Shown here in pieces: positions 1 through 5,970 of a DNA stretch of 10,848 nt. Position numbers and translations under genes: made by a program. Within the stretch, counting starts at the first letter, position 1. Every line of letters starts with the position of its first letter. Origin of the DNA: GCA-2719315 sp964448645 (lineage in GTDB: Bacteria; Bacteroidota; Bacteroidia; Flavobacteriales; Flavobacteriaceae); contig CAYUZY010000066.1 of NCBI GenBank assembly GCA_964448645.1, forward strand, positions 1 through 10,848, in the 5' to 3' direction. The notes under the pieces were generated by a model. The model was not told the origin of the DNA, made no database searches, and saw only the letters and a list, made by a program, of their open reading frames with translations.

Positions 1-318
1 AAAATCTACAATACCAACATTTGTTAATGGAGACAATGATAAATTATAGAAGCCTATAAAAGCTGGAACATATCCAATTAGAAAAGCCAATAATAAATTT
101 TTTGCTGTTTTTAAATCAGTATTTCGAGATAAAAGAAGCATTAATCCAACTGTAAAAAACAATGGAGCCACTGCAATTTGAAATAAAATTAAAACGTTTT
201 TAGCTTCCTCACCAACATTAAACATCATATCAACTGCGGCATCAGAAAATAAAGGATAAGCTATAGATTGGATTATCATTATTATTCCAATAATAGTAAA
301 GGTCAATTTTGTTTTCAT
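1..318 (-). CDS. Hypothetical small multi-pass membrane protein (5' part, C-terminus beyond window)
   Basis: Reading the minus strand from an ATG at 318 gives 106 codons with no stop before the window edge, so the C-terminus is missing. The protein starts MKTKLTFTIIGIIMIIQ and is mostly hydrophobic. Likely membrane segments lie at about residues 7-25, 44-64 and 72-92. A short polar stretch around residues 34-40 (NVGEEAK) and a basic loop around residues 65-73 separate them. I do not recognise a catalytic motif or a named family. It looks like one of the many small uncharacterised integral membrane proteins of flavobacteria. It is divergent from ald across a 148-bp region, so the two could share regulatory DNA. 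That the frame is coding is supported by its uninterrupted length up to the edge, its coherent hydrophobic pattern and an ATG placed just inside the intergenic region. Confidence 0.72.
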   Translation of the reverse strand, partial: MKTKLTFTIIGIIMIIQSIAYPLFSDAAVDMMFNVGEEAKNVLILFQIAVAPLFFTVGLMLLLSRNTDLKTAKNLLLAFLIGYVPAFIGFYNLSLSPLTNVGIVDF

Positions 319-361
319 TTTAATTAATTTATAATTAATAAGCTACAATTATACAAAAAAA

Positions 362-382
362 CATCTTAAAGTTAATTAGATG
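362..382. repeat. Palindromic element 1 upstream of ald
   Basis: The arms CATCT (362-366) and AGATG (378-382) are exact inverted complements around an A/T-rich centre. The 11-mer AAAGTTAATTA at 368-378 recurs exactly at 431-441 inside the second palindrome. It could be a regulator site, but palindromes arise easily in such A/T-rich DNA, and no regulator is identified. Confidence 0.35.
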
Positions 383-400
383 AAAATTGTAATTTATATT

Positions 401-429
401 TTTACAAAAAATTTTTAATTTTCTATAAA
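401..429 (+). promoter_or_regulatory. Candidate ald promoter (sigma70-like spacing)
   Basis: TTTACA at 401-406 and TATAAA at 424-429 are separated by exactly 17 bp. This would place transcription start near 436 and the ald ATG about 30 bases later. Bacteroidota main promoters normally follow a different consensus (TTTG, then TAnnTTTG), and no TAnnTTTG match is present on this strand between 319 and 466. The call therefore rests on spacing alone in A/T-rich DNA and is weak. Confidence 0.25.
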
Positions 430-449
430 GAAAGTTAATTAACTCTTTC
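430..449. repeat. Palindromic element 2 upstream of ald (possible operator)
   Basis: A perfect 12-bp palindrome, AGTTAATTAACT, lies at 433-444. It extends outward to GAAAG on the left and, with one bulged base, to CTTTC on the right. It shares AAAGTTAATTA with the element at 368-378. It lies between the candidate -10 region and the ald start codon, where a bound regulator could block initiation. Alanine dehydrogenase genes in other bacteria are often controlled by Lrp/AsnC-type regulators, but nothing here identifies the factor. Confidence 0.35.
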
Positions 450-466
450 TAAATTTATTAGTGTTT

Positions 467-1579
467 ATGAATATTGGAGTTCCTAAAGAAATTAAATCAG
501 ATGAATCAAGAGTTGGACTTACTCCTGCTGGAGCTTCTGCTTTAATAAATTCTGGTCATAAGGTTAATATTGAGAAAGGAGCTGGCTTTTCAAGTGGCTT
601 TAACGATAAGGATTATTCTTCTATTGGTTGTGATATAATAGACAATGTAAAGGAACTTTATTCTAATACGGAAATGATTATTAAGGTTAAAGAGCCTATT
701 GAAGAAGAATATAAATTAATTAAACCTAATCATTTAATTTTTACATTTTTTCATTTTGCTTCTAGTGAAAAGTTAACAAAAGCTATGATTAAATCAGGAG
801 CTGTATGTTTAGCTTATGAAACAGTAGAGAAAAACGGTAAGCTTCCATTGTTAATTCCAATGTCAGAAGTTGCTGGAAGAATGGCTACTCAAGAAGGGGC
901 AAAGTTTTTAGAAAAACCTCATGATGGATTTGGAATTCTTCTAGGGGGAGTTCCTGGAGTTGCCCCTGCTAATGTTATGATACTAGGAGGAGGTATTTCT
1001 GGAACTGAAGCGGCTAAGATGGCTTCGGGGTTAGGCGCAAATGTTACTATTTTTGATAATGACTTAGATAGATTAAGAGAGCTTGAGAATATTATGCCCG
1101 CAAATGTTACTCCAATTTTCTCAAATCAGCTAAATATTGAAAAGGAAGTAAAGAGATCACATCTAATTATTGGATCTGTTCTTATACCTGGATCTAAATC
1201 TCCTAAATTAATTACCGAATCTATGTTGTCTGAAATGATTCCTGGAACTGTTTTAGTTGATATAGCAATAGATCAGGGTGGGTGTTTTGAATCAAGTAAA
1301 CCAACAACTCATAAGGACCCAGTTTTTATTAAAAATGGAATTATTCATTATGCCGTAACTAATATGCCAGGAGCAGTACCAAACACTTCAACTACTGCTT
1401 TAACTAATGCTACATTGTCTTATGCTATTCAGTTAGCAAATAATGGATGGAAAAAAGCTTGCAAAATGGATAGCTCTTTAGCTAAAGGATTAAACATTAT
1501 TAATGGAAATGTAGTTTATAAAGAAGTTGCCAATGCTTTTGATTTAGAGTATAAAAAAGTTTCAACTTTTTTAAATTAA
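467..1579 (+). CDS. ald: Alanine dehydrogenase
   Basis: This enzyme catalyses reversible NAD-dependent oxidative deamination of L-alanine to pyruvate and ammonium in the cytoplasm. The 370-residue product has the usual length of the family and its two domains (AlaDh/PNT N- and C-terminal). From the ATG at 467 the numbering matches the known active site: Arg15, Lys75 (in VKEP) and His96 are all in place, and an Asp at 269 in DIAIDQGG corresponds to the catalytic aspartate. LLGGVPGVAPANV leads into the nucleotide-binding GGGISG at 174-179, followed by the FDND stretch at the end of the second strand. A GTG at 461 would add two residues, but family members begin with M-x-IGVPKEIK, which favours 467. 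The transhydrogenase alpha subunit is a related alternative; the overall length and the AGRMATQEGAKFLEKP block fit Ald better. It is first in a three-gene plus-strand cluster, with the next gene 3 bp downstream. Confidence 0.96.
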   Translation: MNIGVPKEIKSDESRVGLTPAGASALINSGHKVNIEKGAGFSSGFNDKDYSSIGCDIIDNVKELYSNTEMIIKVKEPIEEEYKLIKPNHLIFTFFHFASSEKLTKAMIKSGAVCLAYETVEKNGKLPLLIPMSEVAGRMATQEGAKFLEKPHDGFGILLGGVPGVAPANVMILGGGISGTEAAKMASGLGANVTIFDNDLDRLRELENIMPANVTPIFSNQLNIEKEVKRSHLIIGSVLIPGSKSPKLITESMLSEMIPGTVLVDIAIDQGGCFESSKPTTHKDPVFIKNGIIHYAVTNMPGAVPNTSTTALTNATLSYAIQLANNGWKKACKMDSSLAKGLNIINGNVVYKEVANAFDLEYKKVSTFLN

Positions 1580-1582
1580 ATC

Positions 1583-2038
1583 ATGAAGTTTACAATTCCA
1601 TCAATTAATATTTTTCTTTTTTTTAAACTACCCTCTGTTTGGTGGTGTGGTATTAGGGTGAAACAAATTTCTTCAAAAAGTTGTCGGGCAAATGTAAGAT
1701 TAGGATGGTTTAATAAAAACCCTTTTAAATCATTATTTTGGGCAGTTCAGGGAATGGCTTCTGAATTAACAACAGGAATGTTAATAATGCAAGCTATTAC
1801 CAAATCAAAAAAAAATATTTCAATGTTAGTTTTAAATAATAAAGCAAATTTTTCAAAGAAAGCAAAAGGGTTAATAAGTTTTAATTGTTATCAAGGAGAA
1901 AAGATTAATGAGGTTATTAATAGATTATTAGAATCAAAAAAACCCCAGACTTTATGGGTAAAATCTGTTGGAAAAGATGAAAGTGGGGATGTAGTTTCTT
2001 GTTTTGAATTTGAATGGACATTAATGTTAAAAAAATAA
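1583..2038 (+). CDS. DUF4442 family protein (hotdog-fold, thioesterase-like)
   Basis: The 151-residue product matches the pattern I recall for DUF4442 proteins, which have a single hotdog domain related to PaaI/YiiD-type acyl-CoA thioesterases. The diagnostic block is NPFKSLFWAVQGMASELTTG at residues 46-65, which would form the central helix, with Glu61 in the position where hotdog thioesterases carry an acidic catalytic residue. A second conserved part (NFSKKAKGLISF, about residues 89-100) would be a core strand. No signal peptide is evident. The hydrophobic N-terminus (INIFLFFKLPSVWW) is typical of the family rather than a clear membrane anchor. The ATG lies 3 bp after the ald stop, and the gene ends 2 bp before the next start, so co-translation is likely. 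Substrate is unknown; thioesterase activity is inferred from the fold only. Confidence 0.85.
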   Translation: MKFTIPSINIFLFFKLPSVWWCGIRVKQISSKSCRANVRLGWFNKNPFKSLFWAVQGMASELTTGMLIMQAITKSKKNISMLVLNNKANFSKKAKGLISFNCYQGEKINEVINRLLESKKPQTLWVKSVGKDESGDVVSCFEFEWTLMLKK

Positions 2039-2040
2039 TT

Positions 2041-3015
2041 ATGAAACCAAACTTTATAAATGAATTAAGTCTACCTGTTGTTGCAGCCCCAATGTTTTTG
2101 ATCTCTGGCCCTAAACTAGTTATAGAATGTTGTAAAAATGGAATAGTAGGTACTTTTCCAGCTTTGAATTGTAGGACAACAGAAGATTTTGAAAAGTGGG
2201 TAATTGAAATTAAAGATGCTTTAAAAGAATATGAGAGTGAATCTGGAAAGAAAGCAGCCCCTTTTGGAGTAAATTTAATCGTTCATCTAACTAATCCAAG
2301 AGTTCAACCAGATCTGGAAATATGTATAAAACATAAAGTTCCCATTATTATAACTTCATTGGGAGCAGTTTCAGATTTAGTTAAGGCTGTTCATAGTTAT
2401 GGAGGTATTGTTTATCATGATGTAATTAAAAAAAGACATGCTGAGAAAGCTGCAGAAGCAGATGTTGATGGATTGATTTTAGTTGCTACAGGAGCAGGGG
2501 GTCATGCTGGAACAATTAATCCTATAGCACTAGTAAATGAAATTAAGAAATTTTATCATAAAACAATTTTGTTAGCCGGATCCATTAGTAACGGAAATGA
2601 TGTAGCTACTGCTATACAAATGGGTGCTGATTTAGCTTGGATGGGAACTAGGTTTATAAATGTTGAAGAAAGTTTAGCTGATGATCAATATAAAAAAATG
2701 ATAATTGAAAGTTCAGCTGAAGATATTGTTTATACAGCAGCTGTTTCAGGAGTTAATGGAAGTTTTTTACGATCTAGTCTAGAAGCAATGGGTATAACAG
2801 AAGAGATGTGGAGTAAAACTAAAAAAATTGATTTTGGAAGTGAACTAGATGCGGCGAAAGCAGAAGCAAAAGCATGGAAGACGATATGGTCAGCAGGCCA
2901 GGGTGTAACATCTATAAAAGATGTAATATCAGTTTCTAATCTTGTCTCTGAATTAAAAAAAGATTTTTTATTGGGATTGGAAAGAATGAAAGAAGTATAT
3001 AATACTTACAATTAA
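2041..3015 (+). CDS. Nitronate monooxygenase-family FMN protein
   Basis: This is a 324-residue TIM-barrel flavoprotein of the 2-nitropropane dioxygenase/nitronate monooxygenase family (PF03060 type). The N-terminal strand LPVVAAPMFLISGP (11-24), PFGVNLIVH (74-82), the active-site loop GAGGHAG (151-157) with the conserved His, LAGSISNG (178-185) and GADLAWMGTRF (195-205) for FMN phosphate binding appear in the expected order. Characterised members oxidise alkyl nitronates such as propionate-3-nitronate to a carbonyl compound plus nitrite. The same fold includes FabK, an FMN-dependent enoyl-ACP reductase, so the substrate is not settled by sequence. I chose the ATG at 2041 because it begins just before the conserved strand and 2 bp after the DUF4442 stop. 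An in-frame ATG at 2014 would overlap that gene and add nine residues with no family counterpart. The C-terminal helical part (about residues 260-324) is complete. Confidence 0.9.
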   Translation: MKPNFINELSLPVVAAPMFLISGPKLVIECCKNGIVGTFPALNCRTTEDFEKWVIEIKDALKEYESESGKKAAPFGVNLIVHLTNPRVQPDLEICIKHKVPIIITSLGAVSDLVKAVHSYGGIVYHDVIKKRHAEKAAEADVDGLILVATGAGGHAGTINPIALVNEIKKFYHKTILLAGSISNGNDVATAIQMGADLAWMGTRFINVEESLADDQYKKMIIESSAEDIVYTAAVSGVNGSFLRSSLEAMGITEEMWSKTKKIDFGSELDAAKAEAKAWKTIWSAGQGVTSIKDVISVSNLVSELKKDFLLGLERMKEVYNTYN

Positions 3016-3026
3016 ATTTTATAAGA

Positions 3027-4115
3027 TTATATATCCCTTGTTAGTGATTTTACCATTTTACTTTCAGAAAAAAACTCTTTTAAGATAACTTTTATAGAAG
3101 TGTATATTGGAATGGCAACTATCATTCCTAAAGCACCGAATAAAGTTCCTGAAGCAATTATTATTATAAATATTTCTAAAGGATGTGACTTTACACTTTT
3201 TGAGAAAATAAATGGTTGACTGAAAAAGTTATCAATTAATTGACCAATAATAAAGCCAATCATTACATAAATAGTTTTAGGAAGGATTACTGAACTGAAG
3301 TCAAGATCAATATTACTAGTCATAGTTAATATTAACATTAGTATTCCTCCAATTATTGGACCTATATAAGGAATTAGATTAAGAAGGGCGCAAAGAAAAG
3401 CAATAATAAAAGCATTTTTAATTCCAAAAATCAGCAAGACGATACTATAAACAACTAATAAAATGGTGATCTGTAATAGTATTCCAATAAAATACCTAGA
3501 TAATAATTCTTTAATTTTTGTTATTGATTTACTTACTTTTTCTGTAATGCTATCAGTAACTATGTTAAGAATAATTTTTCTTAATAGTTTGTTGTCTTTT
3601 AATAGAAAAAAAGAAATAAAAACGACTGAAAATAATCCAATTGTAAATCCACCAAGAATTTCAATAAATTGATTTAAAATTTCAGGAATAATCTTGAAAT
3701 TAAAATTATTAAAAATACTTTCAATTGAAAACTGACTAATCCAAAATTCATTATACAACCCAAAATAAGCATTAGCTTCTGAAGCCAATTGTTCAATATT
3801 AAGTTTCATTTCATCAACATTAAGTAAAGAAAGGTTTTCACTTTGTTGAAGAAGAAGAGGGACAAAAAGCGATATTATTAAAAAAAAACAGCTTAAAAGT
3901 ATTATAATTGTTAATGTAGATGAGAAAATTTTTCCAAGTTTTAATTTGTTGAGAAGAAATCTATTAATAGGCCGACCAATTAAACTAATTACAATTGATA
4001 TAACTATATAAACAATTAATGATTTTAACTGAATTAAAAGCCATATTCCAAGAAAAATTAGACCTAATTTGAATAGTGATAATATTATTCCTTGAGATAT
4101 TTCTTTAGAATTCAT
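3027..4115 (-). CDS. AI-2E family transporter (PF01594-type membrane protein)
   Basis: A 362-residue integral membrane protein with the layout of the AI-2E transporter (UPF0118/PerM/TqsA) family. Hydrophobic segments lie at about 10-28, 30-47, 63-88, 153-172, 208-230, 233-264, 280-297 and 312-345. A soluble region sits between the third and fourth (about 90-150), as is usual. Family signatures are LNLIPYIGPIIGG (245-257) and the C-terminal HPLEIF (311-316) with GALGMIVAIP (327-336). The family name is misleading: some members export autoinducer-2, others are implicated in sodium/proton exchange or unknown transport, and the substrate here cannot be read from sequence. It is last of three minus-strand genes, 25 bp after rsmE, and converges on the nitronate monooxygenase gene with an 11-bp gap. 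The ATG at 4115 gives the usual short basic N-terminus. Confidence 0.92.
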   Translation of the reverse strand: MNSKEISQGIILSLFKLGLIFLGIWLLIQLKSLIVYIVISIVISLIGRPINRFLLNKLKLGKIFSSTLTIIILLSCFFLIISLFVPLLLQQSENLSLLNVDEMKLNIEQLASEANAYFGLYNEFWISQFSIESIFNNFNFKIIPEILNQFIEILGGFTIGLFSVVFISFFLLKDNKLLRKIILNIVTDSITEKVSKSITKIKELLSRYFIGILLQITILLVVYSIVLLIFGIKNAFIIAFLCALLNLIPYIGPIIGGILMLILTMTSNIDLDFSSVILPKTIYVMIGFIIGQLIDNFFSQPFIFSKSVKSHPLEIFIIIIASGTLFGALGMIVAIPIYTSIKVILKEFFSESKMVKSLTRDI

Positions 4116-4140
4116 GGATTAAATATAGGGAATTAAAATG

Positions 4141-4854
4141 TTAGATATTTTTCAGTTGTTGTTTGACTGAAATAATATTACATGCTATAATTCCAGCTGT
4201 TTCAGTCCTTAGTATATTATCCCCAATAGAAATGGGAATACCTCCAGAATTAATTGATAATTTAATTTCTTTTTCAGAGAAGTCTCCTTCAGGACCAATT
4301 AGAATAGTATTTTCTGTATTTTTAAAATTAATCTCAAAAAGATTTTTTAAGTTCTCATCCATACAGTGAGCTATGTAGAATTGATTTTTAATTCCTTCAA
4401 TATAATTCTCAAAAGAGACCATAGGGTTTAATTCTGGTAAAAAAAATTGTTTGGATTGTTTTAAGGCTGAAATCATAATTTTTTTTAACCTTTCTGTTTT
4501 TAAAGATTTTCTTTCTGAATGATCACACAAAATAGGGGTAATGCTTGTAATTCCGATTTCAGTTAACTTCTCTAACATCCATTCCATTCGTTTAATATTT
4601 TTTGCAGGAGCAATAACTAAATGAATTTTATTTTTTGATTTTTCATGAATTTTTAAGTTAATTTTTTTTAACTCAATTTTTTTGTTTTTAAAAGAATTAA
4701 TTTCTCCTAACCACTCTAAACCATTCCCATCCGTAACAGTTAGTTCAAATCCTTTTCTTTTTCTTAAAACATTATGTAAATGATGACTTTGTTCGATATT
4801 TAATTCATGATTTAATGAATTCTTTGAAATATTTTTGTCATAAAGAAGTATCAT
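4141..4854 (-). CDS. rsmE: 16S rRNA (uracil(1498)-N(3))-methyltransferase
   Basis: RsmE methylates N3 of U1498 in 16S rRNA, in the small-subunit decoding region, using S-adenosylmethionine. The 237-residue product is normal for the family. The N-terminal PUA-like part includes HHLHNVLRKRKG (24-35), with the family's conserved histidine and VLR. The C-terminal SPOUT (trefoil knot) domain carries EKLTEIG (95-101), SERKS (113-117), GPEGDFS (187-193) for SAM binding, and ILRTETA (214-220), all intact. Its start lies 4 bp after the tsaD stop, so it is probably translated from the same transcript as tsaD. Both neighbouring products act on RNA modification for translation. The start ATG at 4854 opens MILLYDK, matching the short N-terminal strand usual in Bacteroidota homologues. 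Confidence 0.96.
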   Translation of the reverse strand: MILLYDKNISKNSLNHELNIEQSHHLHNVLRKRKGFELTVTDGNGLEWLGEINSFKNKKIELKKINLKIHEKSKNKIHLVIAPAKNIKRMEWMLEKLTEIGITSITPILCDHSERKSLKTERLKKIMISALKQSKQFFLPELNPMVSFENYIEGIKNQFYIAHCMDENLKNLFEINFKNTENTILIGPEGDFSEKEIKLSINSGGIPISIGDNILRTETAGIIACNIISVKQQLKNI

Positions 4855-4858
4855 ATAA

Positions 4859-5881
4859 TTAAAATGTTAATCTTGGATCAGAAACTTCATTAAAATTAGA
4901 ATAATCTTTATTTAAAAGCTTAAAATAGCCAACAATACCAATCATAGCAGCATTATCCATTGTAAATTCAATTGGAGGAATATGAATTTCCCAGTTTTTA
5001 GTTTTTTTTCTTAACTCTAATTCTCTTTTTATTTCATTATTTGCAGATACACCGCCACCAATAACAATTCTCTTTATATTTAATTTATCTGAAGCTATTT
5101 CAATTTTATTAATTATAATTTGGATAAGATATTTTTGAATAGATGCACAAATGTCATTGATGTTTTGTTTTATAAAGTTTTTATTTTTTGAAAAATTATT
5201 ATTTATAAAATTTAAAAAAGCTGTTTTAATTCCACTATAACTGACATTTAAATCAGGTGCTTTTGGAATTGGAAATTTAAATTTATTAGGATCTCCATTT
5301 TTTGCAAGATTATCTATTTCTCTTCCTGCTGGATAATCAAGACCTAATATTTTACCACATTTATCAAAGGCTTCTCCAATGGCATCATCTAATGTTTCCC
5401 CTATTATTTTCATATCAAAATAATTATTAACAAGAACAATTTGAGTGTGCCCTCCAGACAAGGTTACTCCAATAAATGGAAATTTTGGAGTAACAATTCT
5501 TTTATCATTAATGAAATGGCACAATAAATGGGCTTGCATATGATTTACTTCAATTAATGGAATTTTTAAACTTAAGGATAATGATTTAGCAAAAGAAGAA
5601 CCTACAAGTAAAGAGCCTAGTAAACCAGGACCTCTAGTATAGGCAATTGCAGATAGATCTTTTTTGTCGATATTTGCAATAGTAAGTGCTTGATGTACAA
5701 CTGGAACAATATTTGATTGATGTGCTCTAGATGCTAATTCTGGAACAACACCACCGTAAGATTTGTGTATTTCTTGATTAGCTATACAGTTTGACAGTAC
5801 AGTATTATCTTTTAAAATAGAAGCTCCTGTGTCATCGCAAGAAGATTCAATTGCTAATATAAATTTGTTTTTATTACTCAT
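4859..5881 (-). CDS. tsaD: tRNA N6-threonylcarbamoyladenosine transferase subunit TsaD
   Basis: TsaD transfers the threonylcarbamoyl group from threonylcarbamoyl-AMP (made by TsaC/Sua5) to A37 of ANN-decoding tRNAs. In bacteria it acts in a complex with TsaB and TsaE, none of which are in this window. The 340-residue protein is full length and has the ASKHA fold with its landmarks: IESSCDDTG (11-19), GGVVPELASRAH (43-54), the metal-binding HMQAH (His114, His118), SGGHT (142-146), GETLDDAIGEAFDK (161-174), GGGVSAN (275-281) and FTMDNAAMIG (306-315) with the metal-ligand Asp309. The gene is normally essential or nearly so. It leads a three-gene minus-strand cluster and is divergent from tamB, an arrangement I recall from other Flavobacteriia. 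The ATG at 5881 places the first strand (KFILAIESS) as expected. Confidence 0.98.
   Translation of the reverse strand: MSNKNKFILAIESSCDDTGASILKDNTVLSNCIANQEIHKSYGGVVPELASRAHQSNIVPVVHQALTIANIDKKDLSAIAYTRGPGLLGSLLVGSSFAKSLSLSLKIPLIEVNHMQAHLLCHFINDKRIVTPKFPFIGVTLSGGHTQIVLVNNYFDMKIIGETLDDAIGEAFDKCGKILGLDYPAGREIDNLAKNGDPNKFKFPIPKAPDLNVSYSGIKTAFLNFINNNFSKNKNFIKQNINDICASIQKYLIQIIINKIEIASDKLNIKRIVIGGGVSANNEIKRELELRKKTKNWEIHIPPIEFTMDNAAMIGIVGYFKLLNKDYSNFNEVSDPRLTF
5860..5867 (+). promoter_or_regulatory. Candidate -7 element for tamB
   Basis: TAAATTTG matches the Bacteroidota -7 consensus TAnnTTTG on the plus strand. It lies inside the tsaD 5' coding end, and transcription would begin near 5874, about 20 bases before the ATG at 5895. 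No convincing TTTG -33 element is seen about 19 bp upstream, so this is a motif match only. Confidence 0.3.
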
Positions 5882-5894
5882 TTATAATTTAAAA

Positions 5895-5970
5895 ATGTCA
5901 ACAAAAATAAAATTTTCATATTAAAGTAATTAATAAAATAAGGCTATTATATATAACAGGATTCATTTTT
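5895..5970 (+). other. Probable missing 5' end of tamB in two frames (out-of-frame ATG, then open in-frame codons)
   Basis: The tamB frame is open upstream of its GTG back to a TAA at 5908-5910, and the codons from 5923 read KVINKIRLLYITGFIFV, a basic stretch leading into the first half of a membrane helix. This segment has no ATG, GTG or TTG. An ATG at 5895 in another frame starts MSTKIKFSY and stops at 5922-5924. Removing one base just before 5923 would join the two into a normal basic-then-hydrophobic TamB N-terminus. Possible causes are a sequencing or assembly indel, a true frameshift mutation, +1 recoding, or initiation at a rare ATT/ATA codon. Confidence 0.5.
5902..5909 (-). promoter_or_regulatory. 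Candidate -7 element for the tsaD-rsmE-AI-2E cluster
   Basis: Read on the minus strand, these bases are TATTTTTG, a match to TAnnTTTG. Transcription would start about 14 bases before the tsaD ATG at 5881. There is no clear TTTG -33 partner upstream on this strand. The position just ahead of the first gene of the cluster is what would be expected. Confidence 0.33.

Noticed and set aside
2014..2040. Upstream in-frame ATG for the nitronate monooxygenase gene
   Set aside because: It would overlap the DUF4442 gene by 25 bp and add nine residues before the normal family start; the ATG at 2041 fits better.
2993..3007. Small hairpin AAGTAT-ATA-ATACTT at the end of the nitronate monooxygenase gene, as a possible bidirectional terminator
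   Set aside because: Each 6-bp arm has only one G/C pair, it lies inside the coding sequence and no strong T-run follows directly. Too weak for an intrinsic terminator; the convergent 11-bp gap at 3016-3026 shows nothing better.
3463..3672. Plus-strand open frame of 69 codons within the AI-2E-family gene
   Set aside because: It lies wholly antisense to a well-supported gene, with no recognisable motif; A/T-rich shadow frame.
4163..4369. Plus-strand open frame of 68 codons within rsmE
   Set aside because: Antisense to the conserved SPOUT domain of rsmE and without independent coding evidence.
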